Below, one piece after another: positions 1-10,432 of a stretch of 64,000 bases of DNA. The translations under genes and the position numbers were made by a program. The DNA comes from Dendrocalamus latiflorus. Taxonomy: Eukaryota; Streptophyta; Magnoliopsida; Poales; Poaceae. The notes under the pieces were generated by a model. The model was not told where the DNA came from and ran no database searches. It saw only the letters and a program-made list of their open reading frames with translations. The DNA is taken from assembly GCA_017311315.1 (NCBI GenBank), contig CM029658.1, positions 33,953,327 through 34,017,326 of the forward strand, read 5' to 3'. The stretch's first letter is position 1. Each line of letters opens with the position of its first letter.

Positions 1-17
1 TGGCACAACAAACTTAG

Positions 18-1118
18 ATTCTGCAAGCCATTTATGCTGGACAGCAAGGAAGCTCTGGCGGGCACAGAGTTGACTTAGGAGATTTTCAGAGGACCAGACC
101 AATTGCATTCACATCAGCAGAAGAACCACTTGAAGCCGAAGATTGGCTCCGGGACACTGAAAGGAAGCTAAGGTTGGCCAAAATTGCAGATGAAGACAAA
201 GTAGTGTTTGCTACACACCAGCTTCAAGGAGCTGCAGCAGCATGGTGGGAGAACTACTTGGCTGCCAGAGGCCAGGAAGATGCTACCACCGGAAATGACA
301 TGGAAACTATTCCATGGTCAGAGTTCAAGAAGGCTTTCAAGGACAACTTCATTCCAGCAGGGATAATGCGGATAAAGAAGAATGAGTTCCGCAATCTCAA
401 GCAAGGGAACTTATCTGTTGGTGACTATCTTACAAAATTCACGCAACTGGCCCGGTATGCCCAGAAGGATATAGAAGAAGAGGAAGAAAAGATTGACAGA
501 TTCTTTGAAGGGTTGAAGGATGAACTAAGAGTGCAGCTGATCATCCAGGACTTTACTAGCTTTCACCAGCTGGTAAATAAGGCGTTGGCCTTAGAAAATG
601 AAAAGAAGAACTTAGAGGTTAACCCCAAGCGGAAGCTATCTGTACAGCAACCCCAAGGGAGGTTTATCCAGAAACTCCTTAACAACCCCTCATTCTCGAG
701 TCCCGAACAATCCAGGGCCACATCTTCCATACCCCGTTCAAGTGGAAGCTCCTTTCAAATGTCACGCTCAGCAAGCCAGTCCATTAGGGCGCACCCTGTC
801 ACCAGCAGAAGCTGCTTCGAGTGTGGAGAAAAGGGACATTTTGTTAACCAATGCCCGCAACGACAGACAAATCCAGTGAGAATCAACCTGGGAACCACCT
901 CTATGCGCAGTCAAGCTTCAGTACACAACAAGGGACAGCAGTCCTCGCTAGCCAGTAGGAATACATCAGCATCAAACCACGACCAAGTCAATCACATCAC
1001 GGCCGAGGAAGCTCAGGAGGCTGCGAGAGTTCTTATGGGTATGCTTTCTGTCAAATCCATATCAGTACAAATACTATTTGAATCAGGAGTTATGCGTTCG
1101 TTTATATCCAAGGAATAG
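18..1118 (+). pseudogene. gag with zinc knuckle and broken protease start
   Basis: Structural capsid/nucleocapsid gene of a Ty3 chromovirus. An in-frame stop lies at 15-17; from 18 the frame is open to 1118, and the first ATG (174) falls inside the conserved gag region, so the true start is upstream. Visible parts: the EPLEAEDWL motif just before 174, the AWWENY motif (residues 24-29 from the ATG at 174), a C-x2-C-x4-H-x4-C knuckle (C214, C217, H222, C227), the PVRINLG linker, then the protease. The catalytic protease motif normally reads LFDSGASHSF; here it is LFESGVMRSF, so the Asp is replaced by Glu and the frame stops 7 codons later. The structural domain may still be translatable, but the element cannot mature on its own. 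Confidence 0.8.
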
Positions 1119-1689
1119 GATGGTAAATTAGGGTTACCTATCTATCCTCTAAAGAAAACATTAGTACTTAACCCACTATCTGGTGTAATAATTGCCACCC
1201 TAGAATGTCCCTGGGTGAAAGCTACTATGGGGAATTATGATTTTCTAGCAGACTTGGTAATACTAAGCCCCGACCTTAGGCATTATAGTTGTAATAGACC
1301 GGCTAGCAAGGTACTAAGAAATAAGGGACCGCGTCACTAGGAGTAGTTTACCAGCTAGAACTGCTCGCAAGTTTAGCAGATGGGCACAATGTATTCCACG
1401 TATCTTAACTCAAGGCATGTCCACAAATATCAGAAGGATCAAACCCGTAGGAAGCAGCCGAGCTCGAGAGTGACCTGATACCTACAAGAAATGGCCTATC
1501 CAGATTTTATAAAAGATAGAAAAGAATGCTAAGGATCAGACTACCCACTTAGGTCGAGTACAATGGAGTCACCATTCCAAGAAGGAAGCTACTGGGGAGC
1601 GAGAAGATAAACTGCATCAAGATTACCCCGATTTGTTCACTAGCTAGGCTGAATCTCGGGGTCGAGATTCTTTTTAAGGGGAGTAGGTT
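1119..1689 (+). pseudogene. pol remnant: protease tail joined to integrase C-terminus
   Basis: Translation directly after the gag stop still resembles aspartic-protease sequence (GLPIYPLKKTL, then FLADLVIL) up to about 1275. From about 1340 the match jumps to the integrase end: a GHNVFHVSYL-like string (compare IHDVFHVSQL in the intact element) and a chromodomain-like string QWSHHSKKEATGE around 1562-1600, in shifting frames with stops. Everything between is absent, consistent with one large internal deletion of RT, RNase H and integrase core plus later decay. The last bases run into the purine tract preceding the LTR. Confidence 0.65.
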
Positions 1690-2106
1690 TGTAACATCCT
1701 GAAAAATGTAAATATTAAATTATGGAGTTTTTGAATTATTTTATTTGTTTTCTGTTTGAATTTGGATTTTATGGATCTTTTTGTAAATATAAAGGAACTT
1801 CAAATAGGAAAAGAGGGAAGAAATCAACACATAAAATAATAAAACATGAGTATCAAATAAAGAATATGAAAAGATGATCCAAAAAGTAAGGGAGAATATT
1901 TGGTTTAACCATGAAATCTCACCTCTAAAAATAATGGAATAAATAGTAAAGGGGTAAACAAAATAAAAATGTTAAATAATATAAATATATGTATGTATAT
2001 GTATACATATGTGTATGCATACAACTAAATATAAAGAAAATAATCTTTATGTAATAAATATCCACAAAATGGAAGATATAAAAAAATTCAGAGAGCAAGG
2101 AAGTGA

Positions 2107-2112
<6 letters not shown>

Positions 2113-2170
<58 letters not shown>
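2113..2170. repeat. (TA)n microsatellite
   Basis: About 28 uninterrupted TA dinucleotides inside the LTR, followed by a short CA-rich run. Reading frames that cross it encode only Ile/Tyr repeats and are not genes. Confidence 0.95.
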
Positions 2171-2172
<2 letters not shown>

Positions 2173-2688
2173 ATATACACACACACTTAAATACCAAAAA
2201 GAAAAATCAAGGAAATAAGAAAAGAAAAAGGAAAAGAAAATCGGCCGGGCCGGCCATCACCCCGGCCCAGCCATCCCTCCCCGCGCGGTGACGCACGCTC
2301 GCATGGCCCAGCCTGCCGACAGCCCCACCCCGCGCCTCACTGCGCTGCGGGCCCGCGCTCGCCCGCACCTCTCCTCGCTGACAGCGGACCCGCTCCCTCG
2401 CGCCTCTCTTCCGCTGGCCGGTGGACCCAAACAGCCAGCGCCTTCTTCCTCCTCTTCCCCACGCGCCCGCGTCGACGCTCTCCTCGCGCTCGCTCCTCCG
2501 CCGCAGCAAATCCGCCTCTCTCCCTCTCTCACCACGCGGTCAAATTCAAAGCGCCAACAGGAGGGGAGATGCATCTCTCCCGCCACCTTTCTCCTACAAA
2601 ATCTCGGAGGAGATTTGGTTCATCTCCCCCCGCCAGCACGAGCAGGGCGGAAGCCGCCGCTGCCTCGCCGCGTGCCCCTCTCTCCCGG

Positions 2689-2698
2689 CTATAAAAAC
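2689..2698 (+). promoter_or_regulatory. candidate LTR core promoter (TATA box)
   Basis: CTATAAAAAC lies about 1 kb into the LTR, after a GC-rich block and before pyrimidine-rich sequence, which is the usual U3/R layout in grass gypsy LTRs. Transcription would begin roughly 30 bp downstream. Motif only; activity cannot be judged. Confidence 0.45.
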
Positions 2699-5492
2699 CT
2701 CGCCCGAGAGTCTCAATCGCGTCGTAATACCCTCTTCTCCCCACCCCTGTAAGGAATTAGTCCGAGAGCCTCCCAATCCCCGCCAGCGCCCTCGTCTTCC
2801 CCAGCTCCGGCGATCGCTGATCAGCCAAGCCAAGCCACCAGAGCCCAATTCCTCGCTCGTGAACCATCTCCGGAGCATCACGAAGCAATATCCGCTCTCC
2901 CCCGCACCTCCCGAAGCCTGTACTTCGCCGTCACCGGAGCTCCTCCTCGGACCGCCGCCACCGCTCGCCGCCAGCCCTCTCCGGTGAACCCCACCTCTGG
3001 CTGTCTACACCAACAGCTTCGCCATCACCGGAGGATTACATTTCACGAACCTCCCGGACCTCTCCGGCCACCGCTCGCCGCCGGCGCCACCGCCTTCTTC
3101 TTCCTCTGCCCGGCCCCCTCAGCGAGCTAGCTCAAAAGGTATACTTACCCTATATGGGTAAGCATCGCTCGGGCGACCGAGTGGCTTACAGCGTTATCTC
3201 TCCCTCCCTCCTGCTCCCGCGTCGCGTGTTCGAGCCCGGCTCCGCGCGCGCGATCGAGCGATTTCTTTTAATTTCCTTACTGACAAGTGGGCCCCACCTG
3301 TCAGCCTTTGAAACCAGAGCGACACGCTGACACACGGGCCCCACTGACCATAGAGACAGACAAAATAATAAAAAGAAAAAGATAAAAATTAAAATATGAC
3401 ATGTGGGACCCACTGTCAGAAATTTCATATTTTTGGAATTAATTCAACCCGAGAACTTCAAATAATCATAACTTATTCATTTTAACTCCAAATTAGATGG
3501 GACAAATTTCTAAATTCATCTAAAATCAAGATCTATACAATGGAACTGAAATTGTAATTTTTAGAGTTTATTTGAATTTCTGGTGTTATTTGGTTTGATT
3601 TGTTGCTTTTCTTTTTATACAAATTTTTGGCGTACGCTAAAATAGCTTACGAGGCACAAGAAGAAGAGGCCGAGGCAGCAGCACTAGAAGCACCAGAGAA
3701 TCCGGATCCCGACCGCTGTGACCAAGGCGAGTTAACACTTTTTGATCATATTGAACCCAGCATTTCAAAGTTTTTTCGTTTTAAATTATCAACATGCTTG
3801 CTGATATGTTATGTGGTAAAATATATTCATTTCCATAAATGGTAGTTATACACCCAGTATAACACTTGCTATTATTGATCCGTTGGAATATTTGAAGATG
3901 TGAACCTTGTCACCCTAGCAAAAATATATACTAGTAACATTTCGAAAATAAGTCCGTAATCGTATGCCATGCTTAGCATTGATTAGGAACTCGGGGCAAG
4001 AAATTGCCCCAAGCACCCCTTTTATTAATGAAAAATTGATTCGGGCAGTCATGACGGGAATGACTGGTATATGTTGGTATGATTATTTTATGCTCCGAAA
4101 AACCCCAACATGCTTAAATATCTGGGCGGATTGGTTCGAGGGTGTGAATGTGTGGTGCAGCGGAAGCACAATGTGGGTAAGTGATAGACCGCCCAGATAC
4201 CAATAAGGACCAAATCTTGTCATGTCATCCCGTGTAGAACCGTACAGCCACAAGTCTGTAAAATACAACTTGGCTAAGTAAATTTATCGAAACCCTGGAC
4301 TCATCTCATTGGTAGGGGATTGAAGGGGTTATGCTATGGCAAGGGGGCCTGAAGGGACACCAGTGGGGGGTGAAGTTTTCCAGCTGTCATAACGTTGCGG
4401 GAAGGGGAGCCCGGCTGCGTTAGTGACTGTGGGAAACATCCCGCGCACAGATGGGACCCACCGCAAGTGGGAGAAGCCCATAAAAGTGAGATGAGGAAAT
4501 GGTCTAGATACTTTGAAAAGTCACTGTGATGGTCTGCTCAACCACATGACTAAGGCATCATGTGGGGCAACGAGTTGATTGTCTCTTGTGGTGAAAGTGT
4601 ACAAACTCTGCAGAGTCAAAACTATTCGAATAGCCGTGCCCACGGTCAAGGGCGGACATGGGAACTTAACCAGATATAGTTCTATTTCAAAAATCTTGGT
4701 GGGTGAAAATGGAAAAGTGGAAGAGCAGTGAAAAGCTCTGATTTGGAATTGTCCTGGGTGTTGTCCCAGTGGTAAGTTAAGCGGCTATAACGCTGAAAGA
4801 AGATATATGGTGCAGAAGCCATGTAATGGTGGATGGATTCTGTAACACTGATATACATGAGCCTTTCTTTAAAAACTCAGTCATTTCTAAAATGCTAAGT
4901 CTTAGGAAATTTTTATATAATTGTATTCAAAAGCACTCCTGCAAATAAAAGAACCCGAGCCATCCTTTACTTAGCCATACATGCTAGATATTGCATTAGG
5001 TGTGTTGGCTCGCGGAGCACGGGGTCGGAGTGCTCACGCTCGCTTTTGCGACAAAAATTCAGGTACAGAGACACATGATCATTATGCCTATGAAGATGCT
5101 CCAGCTACGGAGGAGAAAGCCGACGAACGGAACTAAGGCGTAGACTACGATGGTTAAGCATAGACAAGTGGACTCCAGGCTTTGTGTGCACGTATGTTAC
5201 TGGTCATCCGGCGACATATACTGCACACATTACCCTTCCAGTCGCTTGCCTGTGGATTTGGGTTTGCTTTTGCTATGTTTCCGCTGTGCGTTTTTGTAAT
5301 GAAGACATTTGGCCAAAGCGGCCCTTATTGTAAAACTCTCGCCCGATGTGGTGTATTTTAAATTCAGCAATATTGTTAATGTTCATGCGATGTATGAAAT
5401 GATTCAGCAATGTTCCTGTGTGCATTATCTACTGATCCAGGGAATAATGCAATTAACACAGTAGATTCCGGATTGAAAAATCTGGGTCTGAC

Positions 5493-6298
5493 TCGGGCGT
5501 AGGAAGAGGAAGCCGCCACTGCCATCGTCGAGCGCCCTTCTCTCTGATCCACCAGCCGCTGTCACCGAGCGCCCTTCTCCCCGATCCACCAGTCGCTGTC
5601 ACTGAGCATTGTGTCGCTGGTTGGAGAGGCGATGGGAGATGGAATTGGTGGGGCGCCGAGGAGGAGGAGGCACGGCACGAGGGTTTGGGGGAGAGGAGGC
5701 AGCTATTACGGGAGGTGGGGGTGAGGAGGCGGTGGCGGGGATATGCGGCGCTGCTGGGGGAAGTTGGGAGACTGCGACCAGATGCTGCCGCGTGGGGAAG
5801 GAATTGGTGGCGGCACCAAGGAGGAGGAGGAGGCGTGGCACGAGGGTTAGGGGAGAGAAGGAGGCGGCGGTTACGGGAGGTGGAGGTGGGGAGGCGGCGA
5901 CGAGCAAATGGGGAGAGGAGGTGGCGGCGAATGCGTTTGAGAGGCGGCGATGGGGAGATGCGATGCTACTTGGGGAAGTTGGGGGACTGCGACTAGACGT
6001 TGCCGCGGGGAGAAGGAATTGGTGGCGGCGTTGAGGAGGAGGAGGAGGAGGTGCGGCACGAGGGTTCGGGGGAGAGAAGGAGGTGGCGGTTGTAGTAGTG
6101 AAGTGGTTGCGGGAGGTAGAGGATGCGGGGGAAGAGCAGAGGAGGAGCACGGCCCACGTGTCAGCCCGACCTTTTCTACAAGGAGTGGAAGAACTACCTA
6201 CATACAGATCTAGACGGTTGATCTTTGATCGGACAGCTGAGAAGAGTGGAGGGAGAACAGACCAATGACCGCCAACTCATATTTTTAAAGAGTAGAGA
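5493..6298 (-). mobile_element. Helitron fragment (5' end present)
   Basis: Read on the minus strand this begins TCTCTACTCTTTAAAAAT at 6298 after a host A, a typical plant Helitron 5' terminus. The body is clearly similar to 8700-9398 of the complete Helitron downstream: same GGAATTGGTGGCGGC blocks, same ACCTTTTCTAC segment and same TTGATCTTTGATCGGAC segment. It stops at the chromovirus LTR border (5492), so the LTR retrotransposon appears to have inserted into this Helitron, whose other part should lie beyond the left edge. The long Pro/Arg-rich frames here are composition artefacts. Confidence 0.7.
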
Positions 6299-6720
6299 TA
6301 AGAAAGTCCTCTAGGTAGACTCCGCGAAAAAGACAACCCATATTTACTGTCTTGCAAGGAAGAGGTTGACAAAATCGCAGCGCCCTGATTGCCACCCCTA
6401 CTGGTCAGTGCCTCTCTCCAACGCTCCGCTCCTGGGAAGAAAATTGCCCTCAAGCTACGTACGCACGATTTAATGGAAGCTACCAACAGGCTTTAATTTT
6501 TTGTTTTTTTGCGGGTACACCGGCTTTGGTTACTTTTTGGAATTTTACGGCAAACCAGCTTTGTTAAGAACCATTGATTTCCTTTGGTCCACTGGTTATT
6601 ATTTCGAACTGTGACCTGTCACCTCTTAAGGGGTAAGGTCATCTTTGGCGTTTTAAATGAAAATAGTATATTTTTTCTGTACGTAAATCTATCGTGGGTT
6701 CTATATAATCAAGTTTTAAC

Positions 6721-6758
<38 letters not shown>

Positions 6759-7357
6759 TATATAGATTGAATACATACAAATAATATTATTTGATTTGTC
6801 TTGCAAAATTCTTTACAATATATATTTATTATTATTATTTTAGTATATTATGATAATAAATCATAATCAAAGTTTTGCATTGGTGACCATAAAAAGTCAA
6901 AAACGATATGCATTTATAGACGGAGGGAGTATTTGCCATTCATTAATCAGCATTAGTTGGAAATAATAAGGAGAGGAACAATGTTTACATGGAAAGAAAC
7001 TTTCATCAAGTTTACAAGCATGAAGCTGCCATAAATAACTCGTGGCAGGGACTTGGGGAGAAACATTTCAAATTGACAGATGTCAACTTTTTTAATAAGT
7101 TGAAATTAATTTTGAATTTGAAATTTACATATTACTTTAGTAAAATGAATACACATGCTATCCACAAATTCAATATATTGCAAAGTTTTATGATATCTAA
7201 TTTGTGTATTTAAAATTTATTTTATATTTTGTTATTAGTTGAATAATTTATGATTTAGATTCACCTAATGCATCGTAAGCAGGTTCAAAAGAGAGTGTAT
7301 TTTGTTACATCTACCACACCCTCCAAGCGCTGGCCAACTACAAAAATAAAATAATAA
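6299..7357. other. unassigned spacer between two Helitrons
   Basis: AT-rich, no supported gene. It holds a (TA)n tract at about 6725-6755 and a lone Stowaway-type MITE terminus (GACGGAGGGAGTA, about 6918-6930) whose partner end is not found upstream, so the MITE is truncated or decayed. Confidence 0.5.
6918..6930. mobile_element. Stowaway-like MITE terminus, single end
   Basis: GACGGAGGGAG followed by TA is the canonical 3' inverted-repeat end of grass Stowaway MITEs (Tc1/mariner, TA target). No matching TACTCCCTCCG start is visible within the preceding 600 bp. Confidence 0.5.
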
Positions 7358-7504
7358 CTAGCTGAATGTCCATGCATTGCTACGGATTTTTAAAATTTAT
7401 CATACTGCATGTTTTAAAACTCACGGATAGTAAAAATTTTTAGAATATTCATACAAACATGTTTTAAAAAATTTTAAATCCGTCAAATAAGTCGAAAGCC
7501 GTCG

Positions 7505-8005
7505 ATCACACATCATGGTCATAAGTCGGAAGATACCAACCACACCTCGTGATCGTAGGTCGGGAGCCCTCGAGCACACCTCGTCGTCGTAAGTCAGAAG
7601 CTGTCAACCATCACGCGTGATCATAGATCGAGAGTGGTCGACCATCACTGGTGGTCATAAGTTGGCAACGGTCGACGATCGATCGTGGTCCTAAATTAGG
7701 AGCCTTCGACAATGGCTCATGGTTGCACATCGGAAGCTGACGACCATCGTTCATGGTCGTAAGTCAGAAGCCATCGAGGATACTTCGTGGTCGTAAGTCG
7801 GAACATATCAACCAGCGCTTGTAGTTGTAAGTCGGAAGACATCGACCATACTTCGTGGTCATAAGTCAAAACACATCGACCAGTGCTCATGATAGTAAAT
7901 TAGAAGCCGTCGATCACACCTCGTGGTCGTAAGTTAGAAATCGTCAACCATCGCGCGTGATCATAGGTCGTAAGCAGTCGACCATCGCTGGTGGTCGTAC
8001 GTTGG
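7505..8005. repeat. 34-bp minisatellite, about 15 diverged units
   Basis: Laying the sequence out in rows of 34 bp aligns TGGTCGTAAGTCGGAAG in the first half and a tCGACCATCaCt-like second half in nearly every row from about 7505 to 8005. Units differ by several substitutions each, so the array is old. It sits inside the Helitron near its 3' end. Confidence 0.8.
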
Positions 8006-8049
8006 CAGGCCTATGGTGCGCTTGTGCCCTGTCGCCCGACTGTCGGCAC

Positions 8050-8590
8050 CAGCCTGCTCGGCCCTGACTTTGACTATGGCCCCGACTTTGACCACTGCCC
8101 CCTTCGACTTCGACAACAGCCCCTTTCGACTTTGACCACTGCTCCCTTCAACCACTATCCCCTTCGACCACGACCCTTCGGTGTCAACCATTTCCCCCTT
8201 CAACCACAGCCTACTTCGACCATGGCCCCTTTCAACCACTATCCCCTTCGACCACGGTTTGGACTACGATCATGACCCTTCGATTTCGATCACAACCTGA
8301 CTTCAACTACAACCCTTCGACTTCGATCGCGGATCGACTTCGTCCACGGCCCTTTGACTTCAACCATTGCCCCCTTCGACCACTGTCCCCTTCGACCATG
8401 AGTTGGACTTCGACCATGGCCCTTCGACTTTGACTATGGCCTGACTTCGACCATGGTGTTTCGACTTCGACCACCGCCCCTTCGACCACGAATCTTTGAC
8501 TTCGGCCACGGCCCCCTTCACCCACGGCTTCGACTTCGACAACGACCCCTTAACTTCGGCCATGGCCCCTCGACCACGGCACCGAGTTCG
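8050..8590. repeat. degenerate TTCGACCAC/GGCCCC array
   Basis: Irregular repetition of CTTCGACCA, CTTCGACTTCGACCAC and GGCCCCTTT words with variable spacing. No coding support; frames in it give Pro/Thr-rich low-complexity strings. Confidence 0.75.
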
Positions 8591-9556
8591 ATGACCAGCT
8601 TGGGAGACCAAAATTGCTAGACAGTGTGATAGGCTCCCAGCGAAGAGCATGAGGAGGTAGAGAGACTCACCGAGCGAGCGACCGCTGGGCGGTGGCGGCG
8701 GGGGGAGAGCCACGTGGGCGAAGCCACCGCCATCATCGAGTGCCCTTCTCTCTGATCCACCGACTGCTGTCGTCGAGTGCCATTCTCTCCAATCCACCGA
8801 CCGCTGTCGCCGAGCGTCGTGCCACTAGTTGGAGGGGCGATGGGAGATAGAATTGGTGGCAGTGCCCTAGGGAAAGTTGGGGGACTGTGACCAAACGCTG
8901 CCGCGCGGGGAAGGAATTGGTGGTGGCACCGAGGAGGAGGAAGCGCGACACGAGGGTTCAGGGGAGAAGGAGGCGGAGGTTGCGGGAGGTGGAGATGGGG
9001 AGGCGGCGGCGGGCAGATGGGGAGAGGAGGCGGCGTGCAAATGTGTTGGGGAGACGGCGACAAGGGGATACGACGCTGCTGGGGAAGTTGGGGGACTACG
9101 ACCAGACACTGGCGTACGGGGAAGGAATTGGTGGCGGCACTGAGGAGGAGGCGCGGCACGAGGGTTTGGGGGAGAGGAGGAAGGCGACGGTTGAGGGAGG
9201 TGGAGTGGTTGTGGGAGGCGGAGGATGCAGAGGTAGAGAAGAGGAGCGTGGCCCACGCGTCGGCCCGACCTTTTCTACGAAGAGCGGAAGAACTACATAC
9301 ATGCAGATCTAGATGGTTGATCTTTGATCGGACGGTTGAGAAGAGAGGAGGGAGAATGGACCGACGATCACCAACTCACATTTTTATAATAGTAAAGATT
9401 TGGCACAGACTTCCCCGATTATTTCTTGGCGCGGTGGGAGGGAAGAATGGATCATTTACCACTGTCAAAATATACTATTTTAGAATTTGCCACCAGTAAC
9501 TAGTAGGATTAGAGAAAGCAAGCGCAACCCAAGCACTACTACTACCACTTGCCATC

Positions 9557-9798
9557 ATGGCCGATCTAGAGCACCGCGAGGAGGCGGCGGCCGCGGTGGG
9601 CGAGGACGAAGTAACTGGCACCGAGGTTCCCCGCAGTGAGGATGAGGACGACCTCGTCAACACGTAAGCCGCCGCCGGTGCTTTTCTTTGTTTCGTTTTC
9701 TTTTGCTCAGTCTGATCTAAACCCATTTGGCTTTGATATGATTCGTGGGGGTTCGGGGCTGTGTCCGCAGGAACACTGAAGATTTGTGCCAAAGCTAA
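9557..9798 (+). pseudogene. two-exon 5' gene fragment, acidic N-terminus
   Basis: An ATG at 9557 in a good plant context (GCCATCATGGCC) opens a 107-bp exon coding an acidic, Ala/Glu-rich start (MADLEHREEA...). It is followed by a canonical GT at 9664, a 107-bp GC-then-T-rich intron, and CAG at 9768-9770. The second exon stays in frame for only nine codons before TAA at 9796-9798, giving about 45 residues. The start resembles N-termini of plant Ran-binding protein 1, but too little is present to assign it. It is probably the captured or left-over first exon of a gene; no downstream exons are seen. Confidence 0.4.
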
Positions 9799-9989
9799 GT
9801 CTGATATAAACCCATTACCGCAGCAACAAGGAAGAAATCAGCAAAATTTTCCCCTCCCTTGCTTTTAGCGCAACAAAGAGGGACTCTTTAAGGATTTGTT
9901 CGGTTTCTAGTTGTGCTTGTTCCGCCATGACCGCTCGAGACCTTGAGCTGCTGGGATCGAGGGACTCGTTAATGCGTCGGTTTACCATG
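9799..9989. other. no feature recognised
   Basis: Short stretch continuing from the gene fragment. It repeats AGTCTGATnTAAACCCATT, also present inside the preceding intron, suggesting a small local duplication. Confidence 0.3.
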
Positions 9990-10180
9990 TGCTCCTCGTC
10001 CCATGATATAAATCCGATGTAATATATACCTAGATAGTATATTAGATAAATAATATTTAAAAAAATTAAACTATAGTTACTTTTATTAGAGATAAATATA
10101 ATATAATTTTATTAAATATAATTTAAATAATATACTTTTTTGCTAGGCGTGACGAGTTTATATTACAGGAGAGAGAGTAA
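9990..10180. mobile_element. degenerate Stowaway-like MITE
   Basis: An AT-rich 190-bp segment bounded by GCTCCTCGTCCCATGATATAA and, inverted, GACGAGTTTATATTACAGGAGAGAGAGTA. These are decayed versions of the CTCCCTCCGTCCCA Stowaway terminus, in the right orientation to each other. Confidence 0.45.
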
Positions 10181-10432
10181 TACAAAATATTATTTTATTC
10201 TATAGGATCCGGATGCAAAGTTTGCATCAGCTCTTGCTAGTCTTTTGTTTGGAATCGACAACGTCTAGTGTATTGAATGGATTCCCATGACCCAAATCAA
10301 TCTATTGAACCGGCTAATTAGCATTGCAGATGGACTTAGATGTCAGTAATTTAATGCATTTAACTCTTGCCTGTTTTGTATAACAAGCATAACCGGCTAT
10401 AGTTGGTAAAAATAAGCTTAATGCAAAGGTAT
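10181..10432. other. spacer, nothing recognised
   Basis: Low-complexity AT-rich DNA without coding or terminal-repeat signals. Its last three bases (TAT) are the left TSD of the following CACTA element. Confidence 0.4.

Larger units (their letters stand above)
1..5492 (+). mobile_element. Ty3/gypsy chromovirus, internally deleted, 3' part
   Basis: The element runs off the left edge. In order it has a gag frame, a degenerate protease start, a short stretch resembling the integrase C-terminus and chromodomain, a purine-rich tract (AAGGGGAGTAGG, about 1676-1687) and a 3' LTR beginning TGTAACATCCTGA at 1690. Reverse transcriptase, RNase H and the integrase core are missing: only about 400 bp separate the protease remnant from the integrase tail. 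The LTR start matches that of the intact element at 49252-60650, and the tail sequence before the PPT (GAATCTCGGGGTCGAGATTC) has a counterpart there, so both belong to the same broad lineage. The 5' LTR would lie left of the window. Confidence 0.8.
1690..5492 (+). repeat. 3' LTR of the chromovirus
   Basis: Starts TGTAACATCCTGA right after the PPT. Its 3' end aligns by eye with the 3' end of the intact 2.9-kb LTRs: TGTGTGCA, GATCC, GATTCCGGATT and GGGTCT occur in the same order. The right border is placed at about 5492, where the sequence changes abruptly to Helitron-related GC-rich DNA; the expected terminal CA is not clean. The 3.8-kb length is longer than the relative and includes a long TA tract. 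No host gene is seen. Proline-rich reading frames at 2200-3000 are GC-skew artefacts. Confidence 0.7.
7358..9398 (-). mobile_element. non-autonomous Helitron, both ends present
   Basis: On the minus strand it starts with TC (TCTTTACTATTATAAAAAT from 9398) and ends CTAG at 7358, preceded by an imperfect hairpin (ATCCGTAG CAATG CATGGACAT) 8-10 bp before the terminus. It is flanked by A (5') and T (3'), exactly the Helitron A/T target. Length 2,041 bp. No Rep/helicase coding sequence is present. The interior has two repeat arrays (34-bp minisatellite at 7505-8005; Cys-free TTCGACCA arrays at 8050-8590) and a GC-rich region shared with the fragment at 5493-6298. Confidence 0.85.

Noticed and set aside
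2207..2987. Overlapping frames of 95-188 codons
   Set aside because: LTR leader with strong CG skew; no start context, no homology, overlapping on both strands.
5599..6213. Proline/serine-rich and Gly/Arg-rich frames
   Set aside because: Low-complexity GC-rich Helitron sequence; frames open in several phases, no conserved motif, diverge freely from the sister copy at 8617-9256.
7505..8005. CRISPR-like array
   Set aside because: Units are contiguous and diverged with no unique spacers, in a eukaryotic transposon; a minisatellite.
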